Assembly: GCA_902810075.1 (NCBI GenBank)
Contig: LR778135.1
Coordinates: 744,001 to 808,000 of the forward strand
Source: Ruminococcaceae bacterium BL-6
GTDB lineage: Bacteria > Bacillota > Clostridia > Oscillospirales > Acutalibacteraceae
DNA length: 64,000 bases
Reading direction: 5' to 3'
The position numbers and the translations under genes were made by a program. Each line of letters starts with the position of its first letter. Position 1 is the first letter of the stretch. A model generated the notes under the pieces. It saw only the letters and a list, made by a program, of their open reading frames with translations. It was not told where the DNA came from and did not search any database. Positions 1 through 7,048 of this stretch are shown piece by piece.

Positions 1-33
1 ATTGCGGAATAGAAAAAATGAGGAGGAACAGAT

Positions 34-741
34 ATGAGGACTTTGATCATTATTCCAGCCTATAATGAAGCAGAGAATATCAAGAAAGTCATCAACAGCG
101 TACAAAAAGAAGTGCCGGATGCGGATTACCTAGTTGTAAATGATTGTTCACGGGATAGCACAGAACAAATTTGTAAAACAAATCAGTTCAATTATGTGTC
201 TCTTCCCATTAACCTCGGCATTGGCGGCGGGGTTCAGACCGGCTATCTTTATGCCCGGAACCACCATTATGATATTGCGGTGCAGATCGATGGGGATGGG
301 CAGCATAATCCGAAATACATAAGGAATGTGATCGAACCGATTGTGAATCAGGAAGCTGATATTGTAATAGGCTCCCGTTTCCTTACGGGCGATGGATTTC
401 AATCCTCCACCGTGAGGCGTTTTGGCATCAGGTTTTTAAGTGACCTGATTCACATTTGTGATGGAATACGAATCAAAGATGTGACAAGCGGTTATCGGGC
501 CGTTAACCGTAAATTTATTGAAATATATGCAAAAACCTACGCACAGGACTACCCTGAACCAGAGGCAATTATAGCGGCGGCACAATACGGCGCGAAAATT
601 CAGGAAGTACCGGTTGTAATGATGGAGCGGACCGGCGGAGTCAGTTCGATAAGCACTTGGAAACCATTTTATTATATGCTGAAAGTTTCCCTTGCAATTC
701 TTTTATATCGCATTACGTTTAAGAAGGAAGGACTAAATTGA
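34..741 (+). CDS. Family 2 glycosyltransferase (dolichyl-phosphate-mannose-synthase-like)
   Basis: This 235-residue GT-A fold protein probably moves a sugar from a nucleotide donor onto a lipid or polysaccharide acceptor at the inner membrane face. The N-terminus has the IIIPAYNEAENI motif of GT2 enzymes, and a metal-binding DGDGQH motif lies at residues 86-91. A later GSRFLTGDG segment is typical of the DPM1-like subgroup. It has no membrane anchor of its own. A GAGGAGG ribosome site lies 7 nt before the ATG. The stop codon overlaps the start of the DUF2304 membrane protein, a very common pairing in surface-polysaccharide clusters, so the partner may anchor it. Base composition is visibly AT-richer than the rest of the window. 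The substrate cannot be deduced. Confidence 0.9.
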   Translation: MRTLIIIPAYNEAENIKKVINSVQKEVPDADYLVVNDCSRDSTEQICKTNQFNYVSLPINLGIGGGVQTGYLYARNHHYDIAVQIDGDGQHNPKYIRNVIEPIVNQEADIVIGSRFLTGDGFQSSTVRRFGIRFLSDLIHICDGIRIKDVTSGYRAVNRKFIEIYAKTYAQDYPEPEAIIAAAQYGAKIQEVPVVMMERTGGVSSISTWKPFYYMLKVSLAILLYRITFKKEGLN

Positions 742-1124
742 TGTCGCCGTTATTAAGGATCTCATTATGTGTCGGAATTGCAGTTTATTTTACATTCATC
801 ATAATATTCCTGAGAAAGAAAGCATTGGCTTTAAAATATACCATTCTTTGGATCGTTTCCGGCTTTCTTATGTTGCTTGTTGTACTCTTTCCCCGTATCA
901 TAAATTATGTATCCAAAATATTGGGAATTGTTACTCCCGCCAATGCAGTTTTTACATTAGAGTTATTCTTTCTGATCGTTATTTTGATGTCCATCACTTC
1001 TATCGTTTCAAAATTAGATGAAAAAATGAAAAAAATGATTCAATATACAGCACTCTTAGAAAAGCGAATTCGGGAGCTGGAGGAAAAACTTGTAACTTCA
1101 GAAAAGCAAAAATTGCAAAGATGA
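741..1124 (+). CDS. DUF2304 family small membrane protein
   Basis: A 127-residue protein with about three hydrophobic segments (roughly residues 5-25, 33-52 and 68-95), followed by a charged, coiled-coil-like C-terminus rich in Glu and Lys. Length and layout match DUF2304 proteins, which sit beside GT2 glycosyltransferases in polysaccharide or teichoic-acid loci. Function is unknown; a role as membrane partner of the upstream enzyme is inference. The ATG at 741 overlaps the upstream TGA, with AAGGAAGGA 8 nt earlier, implying translational coupling. A TTG three bases earlier is in frame but less likely. Confidence 0.8.
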   Translation: MSPLLRISLCVGIAVYFTFIIIFLRKKALALKYTILWIVSGFLMLLVVLFPRIINYVSKILGIVTPANAVFTLELFFLIVILMSITSIVSKLDEKMKKMIQYTALLEKRIRELEEKLVTSEKQKLQR

Positions 1125-1145
1125 TTTCGAATCTATTTTTTTAAG

Positions 1146-1178
1146 CAGCCTTTACCTTGTCCGGTCAGGTTGTTTTTT
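1146..1178 (+). terminator. Rho-independent terminator after the GT2/DUF2304 pair
   Basis: A CAGCCT/AGGTTG stem (one G-U pair) is followed directly by six T residues. It lies 22 nt past the DUF2304 stop and closes the AT-rich unit. Confidence 0.6.
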
Positions 1179-1324
1179 ACATTTCTCATCAGAGCAGCAG
1201 TGAAAATCTTCATTCCTGCCCCCGAAAACACCGCAGCCGGGACACCGGCGATAAACTTTTTTCAATTTTTCTGTATGATTTTGAATCAAGCTCGTCCTTT
1301 TTCTTGTTTTTTTCAGAAAAACGA

Positions 1325-1354
1325 TTGACAAATTGTGCAAGATTGATTTATAAT
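1325..1354 (+). promoter_or_regulatory. Consensus sigma-A promoter for the 1.3-6.3 kb operon leader
   Basis: TTGACA at 1325-1330 and TATAAT at 1349-1354 are separated by 18 bp, a perfect match for both hexamers. Transcription should start near 1361, giving a leader of about 480 nt before the permease gene. Confidence 0.8.
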
Positions 1355-1360
1355 TCAGTT

Positions 1361-1577
1361 TGATGGATCAAGTGGAAGGAAAAGACTTTTGACGGGTAGC
1401 GGTTCAATATTTACCGGGGACCTCTGCAGACCGGGGAAACTGGTGAATAAAGGGCGGCTATAAAAATCAATACGAGATTTTTATTTATTCGGGGCCGGAT
1501 TTCCTCCGGTTCTGCTCATAAAAGGAATCCTATGTTTTGCATTTCTGATGCAACGCAGGGGATTCCTGTTTTTTTTA
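1361..1577 (+). promoter_or_regulatory. Structured leader RNA with attenuator (class not recognised)
   Basis: The transcript from the 1325 promoter folds into a long imperfect hairpin between about 1397 and 1461. Its two 21-nt arms pair at about 18 positions, counting G-U pairs, around a loop that contains CTGCAG. A small AAAAATC/GATTTTT hairpin (about 1461-1482) and a CCGG/CCGG hairpin (about 1495-1509) follow, then a Rho-independent terminator. I compared it mentally with the SAM, glycine, lysine, ykkC, c-di-GMP, ydaO, THF, ZTP and T-box patterns and found no match. It may be a riboswitch or protein-bound attenuator for the permease operon, or a free-standing small RNA. Confidence 0.5.
1523..1576 (+). 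terminator. Attenuator/terminator in the leader of the permease operon
   Basis: AGGAATCC at 1523-1530 pairs perfectly with GGATTCCT at 1560-1567, with an inner TGCAT/ATGCA pairing, and a run of eight T follows at 1569-1576. The next gene starts 264 nt downstream. Confidence 0.75.
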
Positions 1578-1839
1578 GGGAATCGGCAGGAATGGTTCCA
1601 GCATAAAAATATTCCAGCCGTGTGATGGCAAGGGGGGATTTTTGCGGATGACATCCATTTGAATACGGGGGGTGAAAGATGGTCTGAAAGAGAAATAAAA
1701 AAAGGTAAGAGGGATGGTTCCGCTGAAAAGCGGAGAGAAAGGTCCTTTTGGGGGAAGAAGCTGCGGCTTTCCGATCATGGGGAGCCGCCTGCAATGAGAA
1801 CTCGTCGTTGCAGGGAAATCATTACAGGAGGTATTTTGT
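1578..1839 (+). other. Non-coding spacer before the permease gene
   Basis: 262 bp with no credible reading frame. It contains purine-rich sequence and an AGGAGG ribosome site 8 nt before the permease ATG at 1840. I saw no second clear promoter, so the permease may depend on read-through of the attenuator. Confidence 0.5.
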
Positions 1840-3177
1840 ATGGAAGGTATGCAATTGGGAAGTTGGTCGTTGATTCATGCTCCCTCGCTGCTGGCGCTGA
1901 TCCCGCTGGTGGTTTACATCGTCATGGTGTTCCGGGGGAAGGACAATACGTCGGGCATCATCGTGGGCATCATCATCGGCGCGCTGATGATGGGACAGAA
2001 CCTGAAGATGCTGGCAGCGGCGTTCGCGGCAAGCCTCGGCTCCAGCACGGCCCTGATCGGTGTCATCATCATGACCGGCGCGGGGCTCGGCGTCCTGATG
2101 ACGGAGGCCAGGGTCACGCATACCCTGGTTTACTGGATCGTGAAAAGGATCGGCGTGAATACGCAGACAAAGGCGAAAATCACCCTGATCATCTGTTCCA
2201 TTCTGGTCTGCGGCCTGCTGGGGACTTTGGGCGGCGGCAACGCGGTGATCGCCCCGATCCTGATCCCGGTCATGGCGTCGCTGGGGGTCACCCCCACCGT
2301 CGTCGCCGCGCTGTTTAAGGTCGCCGGGGAAGTCGGCCTGATGGTGGGGCCGCTCACCGGCGTCACCCTGATGACGGAGGAAGTGACCCACCTGTCCTAC
2401 GGCCAGCTGATGCTGGGCGCGGTCATCCCGTTTTCGGTCTTCTGGCTGGGCGGCATGTGGTTCGCGGCCAACCGCGCCCAGCGCAGAACGGAAGGCAAAG
2501 AAGCCTATCATCTGGATGAAACGAAGGATATCAGCGAGATGGAACCCACGCCGAAAGAGCGGCGGACGACCATCATCTTTCTGATTGCGTTCATCGCCCT
2601 GATCGTTTACGGCATCCTCACCAAGCAGGGAACCAGCTATGCGCTGATCGTGATGATCATCCTGGCCGCGATCGTCGGGATCGTCAGCCGCATGGATATC
2701 GACCATGTGGTGGATTCCGTGGCCGAGGGCATGGCTTCCCAGGCCAAGATGTTCGTGGTATTCGTGACGATCGACGTCCTGCTGAACCTGGTTACGCTGG
2801 GCGGCGGCTTCGACGCGATCTCCAAGCTGTTGGGCGGCGCGGCGGCAAACAGCCCGACGGCTGTCATGCTTATCGCCTCTGTCGTCGGCGGACTTGGAAT
2901 CGAAGCGGCGGCTGTTGCGGAAATCAAGATTATCGCCCAGATGTTCGGCGCGGCCGCTGTCGCCAGCGGGCTGCCCATGAGCCTGTTCGCGATCTCGATC
3001 CTGTCCGCAACGCGGCTGACCGGCGGCGTCTATCCCACCAGCAACATGGTGGGCCAGCTGGGCATCGCCCAGTGCGACAACACCAAGGAGATGCTTCAGG
3101 CAAGCTGGATCTCCAGCGGATGCGTCGCCGTCTTTGTGATTGTCTGGGCGTTTATCGGCCCCATGGTTTTGGGCTGA
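1840..3177 (+). CDS. Permease of the NhaC/YuiF-like ion-transporter superfamily
   Basis: A 445-residue integral membrane protein with about 11-12 hydrophobic segments. A hydrophilic loop near residues 215-245 (RAQRRTEGKE...) divides two similar halves. Each half has a Gly-rich re-entrant-like stretch (LLGTLGGGNAVIAP; VVGGLGIEAAA) as in Na+/H+ antiporter or YuiF-type amino-acid carriers. A secondary transporter driven by Na+ or H+ is likely. The neighbours (alanine dehydrogenase and a dipeptidase) suggest an amino acid or dipeptide as substrate, but that is inference. The start has a good AGGAGG site. A structured leader lies upstream. Confidence 0.75.
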   Translation: MEGMQLGSWSLIHAPSLLALIPLVVYIVMVFRGKDNTSGIIVGIIIGALMMGQNLKMLAAAFAASLGSSTALIGVIIMTGAGLGVLMTEARVTHTLVYWIVKRIGVNTQTKAKITLIICSILVCGLLGTLGGGNAVIAPILIPVMASLGVTPTVVAALFKVAGEVGLMVGPLTGVTLMTEEVTHLSYGQLMLGAVIPFSVFWLGGMWFAANRAQRRTEGKEAYHLDETKDISEMEPTPKERRTTIIFLIAFIALIVYGILTKQGTSYALIVMIILAAIVGIVSRMDIDHVVDSVAEGMASQAKMFVVFVTIDVLLNLVTLGGGFDAISKLLGGAAANSPTAVMLIASVVGGLGIEAAAVAEIKIIAQMFGAAAVASGLPMSLFAISILSATRLTGGVYPTSNMVGQLGIAQCDNTKEMLQASWISSGCVAVFVIVWAFIGPMVLG

Positions 3178-3498
3178 CTTGATCCGGTGGAAATCCGGAT
3201 GTTTGAGCGGCAGTAAAAAATCCATAGGCATCCGAAGGGGTACGTCCAAAGGGCTTTCGTGCCCGGGGGAAGTTTTCCCGGAGGGACGTCTATGGGGAGT
3301 GACACAGCGGTTTTGTCTTTCAGTGGAGCAGAGGCACTGCTTTGCGGTAAAAGCGGGATCCCGTTGAAAAGATGTCGCGGCGAAAACGGCTGGGAAAACC
3401 TGGCGGCTTTCCATAAAATATCCGCGCGCCGCAAATCAGTGCAGAGCTCTATCGGAAAACCGGGACAAAGCCGAAGGTTACCGGAAAGGAGTTCAAGA
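3178..3498 (+). other. 321-bp spacer without a convincing gene
   Basis: The frame of the next gene stays open upstream to about 3259, but that extension is low-complexity and lacks a ribosome site, so I read it as non-coding. ACGTCC near 3242 can pair with GGACGT near 3293. No T-run follows, so it is not a clear terminator. Confidence 0.4.
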
Positions 3499-3828
3499 AT
3501 GGATTATCCGGAAAATACGATTTATCTGGTGGGGCACGCCAAGGTGGCCAACGACAACCCCATCAGCCAGGCTTACGGGATCTTTTTCCTGTCCATTGTC
3601 GTGGAAAAGGACACCCATAGGATCGTCGATATCGCCTCCAACGCCATTTTGGAGGTCAGCAGGAATTTCGTCAGATGCATGCTGACGGGATGCGACCTGC
3701 TGGATGGAATGGATGAGGCGGTTTCGCGGGTTCGTTCCCGCTATTACGGGTCCTCCCAAAAAGCACTGGTCGCGGCACTGCGAGATGCGAACGGAAGACT
3801 GCGTGACATTTTGTCCGTCCGAAAATGA
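3499..3828 (+). CDS. DUF3870 domain protein
   Basis: A 109-residue cytosolic protein. The pattern YLVGHAKVANDNPISQAYG near the start, IVVEKDTHRIVD in the middle and YYGSSQKALVAALRDA near the end match DUF3870, a small family of unknown function often found in amino-acid catabolic clusters. The ATG at 3499 was chosen for its GGAAAGGAG site 7 nt upstream. It lies between the permease and alanine dehydrogenase, 35 nt ahead of the latter, and is probably co-transcribed. No catalytic residues can be assigned. Confidence 0.8.
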   Translation: MDYPENTIYLVGHAKVANDNPISQAYGIFFLSIVVEKDTHRIVDIASNAILEVSRNFVRCMLTGCDLLDGMDEAVSRVRSRYYGSSQKALVAALRDANGRLRDILSVRK

Positions 3829-3863
3829 TTTTGGGCGGTTTCATCAAAAATGGAGGCATCGTT

Positions 3864-4976
3864 ATGAAAATCGGTAGTGTCAAAGAGATCAAAAACAACG
3901 AATTCCGCGTGGGGCTTACGCCGGATCACGTCAGGGCATACGCCGGCGCGGGGCATCAGGTCTACATAGAAAAGGACGCGGGCCTGGGCTCCGGGTTCTC
4001 CACCCAGGAATACCGGGAAGCCGGGGCGGTGGTGCTGGACACGGCGAAAGAGGTCTGGGATACCGTGGATATGATGGTGAAGGTCAAGGAGCCTTTGGAG
4101 GAGGAGTACCGGTATTTCCATAAGGACCTGATCCTGTTCATGTATCTGCACCTTGCGGCGGACCGTGCTTTAACAGATGCGCTGCTCCGGTCCGGAGTAA
4201 AGGGCGTCGCATATGAGACCCTGATCGAGCGGGACGGCAGCATCCCGCTGCTGGCGCCGATGAGCGAGATCGCCGGCCGCCTGAGCGTGCAGGAAGGCGC
4301 GAAATATCTGGAAAAGCCCATGGGCGGCGCCGGCGTGCTGCTTTCCGGCGTCCCGGGCACCCCGAAAGCGAATGTGGCGATCCTGGGAGCCGGCACGGTG
4401 GGGACCAACGCCTGCAAGATCGCGGTGGGCATGGGCGCCAATGTGACGATCATCGATATCAATCTGGCCCGCCTCGCCTATCTGGATGATCTGTTCGGCG
4501 CGCGGATCCAGACCATTTACAGCACGGACGCCGCGGTGGAACAGGCGCTGTCCCGGGCGGACCTGGTGATCGGTTGCGTGCTGATCCCGGGCAGGAAAGC
4601 GCCGAAGCTCATCAAGAGGGCTTATCTGAAAAAGATGCGTCCCGGCAGCGTGATCGTGGATGTGGCGGTGGATCAGGGCGGATGCTGCGAAACCACGAAG
4701 GTGACCTATCACGACGACCCAGTGTTCGTCGTGGATGGCGTGGTGCACTACTGCGTGGGCAACATGCCGGGAGCGGTGCCGAAGACCTCCACCGTCGCGC
4801 TGACCAACGCCACGCTGAAATACGGCCTGCAGATCGCCGACGGCGGCTTGGAGGGCGCCTGCCGGAGCAATCCCGTGCTGTATTCCGCCGTCAATACCTA
4901 CGATGGAAAGTGCACGTGTAAAAATGTCGCCGAAAGCCTGGGGATGGAAGTGCGTTCCGCACAGGAGCTGTTCTGA
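3864..4976 (+). CDS. ald: Alanine dehydrogenase
   Basis: This 370-residue enzyme oxidatively deaminates L-alanine to pyruvate and ammonia with NAD+. The N-terminal domain carries VKVKEP with catalytic Lys75 and LHLAADR with His96. The Rossmann motif VAILGAGTVGTNA lies near residue 170, and the VIVDVAVDQGG segment holds the Asp used in catalysis. Length is typical (family about 370). The ATG at 3864 follows TGGAGG by 7 nt. A longer in-frame reading from 3825 lacks a ribosome site. With the M19 dipeptidase and permease around it, the cluster suggests peptide-derived alanine feeding pyruvate. Alanine synthesis from pyruvate is the reverse possibility. Confidence 0.93.
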   Translation: MKIGSVKEIKNNEFRVGLTPDHVRAYAGAGHQVYIEKDAGLGSGFSTQEYREAGAVVLDTAKEVWDTVDMMVKVKEPLEEEYRYFHKDLILFMYLHLAADRALTDALLRSGVKGVAYETLIERDGSIPLLAPMSEIAGRLSVQEGAKYLEKPMGGAGVLLSGVPGTPKANVAILGAGTVGTNACKIAVGMGANVTIIDINLARLAYLDDLFGARIQTIYSTDAAVEQALSRADLVIGCVLIPGRKAPKLIKRAYLKKMRPGSVIVDVAVDQGGCCETTKVTYHDDPVFVVDGVVHYCVGNMPGAVPKTSTVALTNATLKYGLQIADGGLEGACRSNPVLYSAVNTYDGKCTCKNVAESLGMEVRSAQELF

Positions 4977-4995
4977 CCCTTCGACGAAAAAGCTA

Positions 4996-5247
4996 AAAAA
5001 TTCCGCTGAAGCTTTCCATGGCGTCGCCGTCGATCTGGCCCGGCCCGCCGAATACCCCCGCATCCATCGGGGACAGGGTGCCATGAACAGTTATGCCGGG
5101 AAGCTTCCGGCGCGGCAGGAGGATGGCACGCCGGTGAGCGCCAGAATCCGCACCGTCGTGGTCAACGAGCTGGGCGTCCGCCGGGCGAACGGCGTCACCT
5201 GGCTGGATTCCCTGCTGAAGGCGAAAGAGATCGGGACGCCGCAGTAA
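4996..5247 (+). pseudogene. Coding-like C-terminal remnant between ald and the dipeptidase gene
   Basis: An open frame runs across this gap. From about 5005 the translation looks protein-like (AVDLARPAEYPRIHRG, then RTVVVNELGVRRANGVTW, ending KEIGTPQ). No ribosome site or good start precedes it; an internal ATG at 5083 would give 54 residues behind a poor site. It reads like the C-terminal tail of a larger enzyme whose front was lost. I do not recognise the family. It could instead be a small real gene or a chance open frame in GC-rich DNA. Confidence 0.35.
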
Positions 5248-5289
5248 ATTTGGTTTCCAGCGGCCATCGATCTGGAAAGAAGGAGAGAA

Positions 5290-6234
5290 ATGTCTTTTAT
5301 TGATATGCACTGCGATACGATTTCCGAGTTGATGAAAAACGGGAAATCCCTGTATTCCAGCGATATGGAAGTCAGTATTGAAAAAATGAAATTGTCGGAT
5401 GTTTTCTGCCAATTCTTCGCCATGTTCATCCGCATGAGCGAATTCGATTCGCCGGACGAGGCGTATGAATACCTGAAGAAGATGCACGTCTTCTATGAGA
5501 AGCAGATGCGGGAAAACCGGGAGGAGATCCGGCCCGCCCTATGCGCGGCGGACATCAGGAAAAACCGGAAGGACGGGAAGATATCCGGCATCCTGACGGT
5601 GGAGGAAGGCGGCGTGATCGACCGGGACCTGAGCCGCGTTCAGGAACTGTACGAGATGGGCGTGCGCCTGATCACACTGACGTGGAATTTTGAAAATTCT
5701 CTGGGATTCCCGAATTCCGACGATCCCGCCGTGATGAATGCCGGTCTGAAGCCCTTCGGCAAAGAAGTGGTGGAGCGCATGAACGAGCTTCACATGCTGA
5801 TCGACGTTTCCCACCTGTCCGACGGCGGATTCTGGGATGTGGCCGAGCTGAGCCGGGGGCCTTTTGTGGCTTCTCATTCCAACGCCCGGTCGGTGCGGAA
5901 TTTCCGCCGGAACCTGACCGACGACATGCTCCGCAAGCTGGCGGAAAAGGGCGGCGTCACCGGCATCAACTTTTTCCATAAGTTCCTCGGGGAGGACGGC
6001 AAGGGCAGCGTGGCGGACATGATCCGGCATATCCGCCATGTCAGGAAGGTCGCCGGGATCGATACGATCGCCCTGGGCAGCGATTTCGACGGATTCGCCG
6101 GACCCTGCGAGATCCAGAACTGCGCCCAGTTCGGCAAGCTGACGGACGCTTTGTCCGCGGGCGGCTTCACCGATGAGGAAATCGAAAAAATCTGCTGGAA
6201 AAACGCGCTCCGGGTGATCGAGAGCGTGCTGTAG
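5290..6234 (+). CDS. Membrane dipeptidase family (M19) zinc dipeptidase
   Basis: A 314-residue metallopeptidase that hydrolyses dipeptides. Zinc ligands are visible: DMHCDT at residues 5-10 (His7, Asp9), the bridging Glu in LTVEEGG near residue 104, and the two His in DVSHLSD and VASHSNAR. The GSDFDG motif near residue 265 is also conserved. There is no signal peptide, so it acts in the cytosol, as in other bacterial members. AGAAGGAG precedes the ATG by 6 nt. It is the last gene of the permease/ald group and is followed by a strong terminator. Some relatives act on L,D- or D-dipeptides; specificity cannot be read here. Confidence 0.9.
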   Translation: MSFIDMHCDTISELMKNGKSLYSSDMEVSIEKMKLSDVFCQFFAMFIRMSEFDSPDEAYEYLKKMHVFYEKQMRENREEIRPALCAADIRKNRKDGKISGILTVEEGGVIDRDLSRVQELYEMGVRLITLTWNFENSLGFPNSDDPAVMNAGLKPFGKEVVERMNELHMLIDVSHLSDGGFWDVAELSRGPFVASHSNARSVRNFRRNLTDDMLRKLAEKGGVTGINFFHKFLGEDGKGSVADMIRHIRHVRKVAGIDTIALGSDFDGFAGPCEIQNCAQFGKLTDALSAGGFTDEEIEKICWKNALRVIESVL

Positions 6235-6246
6235 CCCGGCTACGGT

Positions 6247-6297
6247 AAAAAGCGGCGGGAATTCGGGAGAGCGATCCCGGATCACCGCCGCTTTTTT
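6247..6297 (+). terminator. Rho-independent terminator of the permease-ald-dipeptidase operon
   Basis: AAAAAGCGGCGG and CCGCCGCTTTTTT form a perfect GC-rich stem 12 nt after the dipeptidase stop, with the T-run included. Confidence 0.85.
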
Positions 6298-6529
6298 GTC
6301 CTTTTCCGGATTACGGCGGGGAAACGGCCGGCAGAATGCGGCGGGCGGATCAGCCCCAAATTCCGACGGTTCATTGTTTTCACCTAATTTTCATCAAAAT
6401 ACAAAAGATTTTTATTAAATCAAACAATTTTGCGAATCCTAGCAAATCCAACTTAATCTGACAATATTTGCTGTCGTGTTTCCTTATAATGATACTTAAA
6501 TTGTTTACTTGAAAGGATGTATCAATAAA

Positions 6530-6751
6530 ATGGAAAAGATCGTCATCGAGAAGAAGCTGCTGGAAAGGAAGCTTGCTCAATCGGAACAGGGGAGATTTAT
6601 CGAACTTTGTATCGTGCCGGCTCAAACCGACTGTGGGGAAAACAATCCCGCTTTTCTCCACATTGCTTCCATACATAACAACGGGTTTTATGAAGATATG
6701 GAAACAATTGATGAATGCCTTCCCGAACTGGTGATCCCAAAAACAGCGTAA
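6530..6751 (+). CDS. Small hypothetical protein (73 aa)
   Basis: I do not recognise the family. The protein starts MEKIVIEKKLLERKL, a charged helix-like stretch, continues with RFIELCIVPAQTDCGENN and ends in an acidic segment. It has two internal Cys and one late Cys, no membrane segment and no signal peptide. AAAGGA lies 12 nt before the ATG. A TATAAT box at 6485-6490 without a clear -35 may serve as promoter, and a terminator follows immediately, so it looks like a stand-alone unit. An in-frame TTG at 6509 is a poorer start. Confidence 0.55.
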   Translation: MEKIVIEKKLLERKLAQSEQGRFIELCIVPAQTDCGENNPAFLHIASIHNNGFYEDMETIDECLPELVIPKTA

Positions 6752-6763
6752 TCACGCGCTACA

Positions 6764-6793
6764 GTCCCCGAGAAATGGCGGGGATCGTTTTTT
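6764..6793 (+). terminator. Rho-independent terminator of the small monocistronic gene
   Basis: CCCCG/CGGGG stem with an 8-nt loop and a six-T run, 13 nt after the stop codon at 6751. Confidence 0.7.
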
Positions 6794-6861
6794 GCATGCC
6801 CTTTCCGCCTTCTGAACGATGAAAGAAATGGATCGGTAAGACGACCGCGGAGCCGGCAGCG

Positions 6862-6915
6862 GCAGAAAAAGCAGGCATCCATGCGCGATGACGCGGGCGG
6901 ATGCCTGTTTTTCTG
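6862..6915. terminator. Long inverted repeat, possibly a bidirectional terminator
   Basis: The arms GCAGAAAAAGCAGGCATCC and GGATGCCTGTTTTTCTGC are complementary over 18 positions with one bulge, around an 18-nt loop. The A-rich and T-rich outer parts would give a U-run on either strand. It lies between the small gene and the convergent ABC operon. Confidence 0.6.
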
Positions 6916-6973
6916 CAAGGAACAGCGGAGCGGTTCCGGTTCGTTCCGAGCTTTGAAACCGGAAAAGAAAGGG

Positions 6974-7020
6974 AGAAAAACGGCGAGGGGGCCCTGCACC
7001 TTGGTGCAGGGCCCCCTCGC
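6974..7020 (-). terminator. Terminator of the minus-strand ABC/two-component operon
   Basis: Two 18-nt arms (6983-7000 and 7003-7020) are perfectly complementary with only TT between them, giving a very stable stem. On the minus strand it is followed by CCGTTTTTCT. It lies 29 nt beyond the permease stop codon. Confidence 0.85.
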
Positions 7021-7048
7021 TTATTATTTTAGCAAACCGGCAGGTCCA

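Noticed and set aside
1152..1340. Minus-strand frame with Cys-rich end (CPGCG...CCSDEKC)
   Set aside because: No ribosome site; it overlaps the terminator of the upstream unit and the -35 of the leader promoter.
1391..1461. Resemblance of the GGGTAGCGG...TTACCGG segment to the 3' part of a c-di-GMP-I riboswitch
   Set aside because: The conserved aptamer core and receptor are absent, and the segment is explained by the long hairpin.
1822..3414. Long minus-strand frame opposite the permease gene
   Set aside because: Antisense shadow of a GC-rich gene; His/Asp/Arg-rich low-complexity translation with no family motif.
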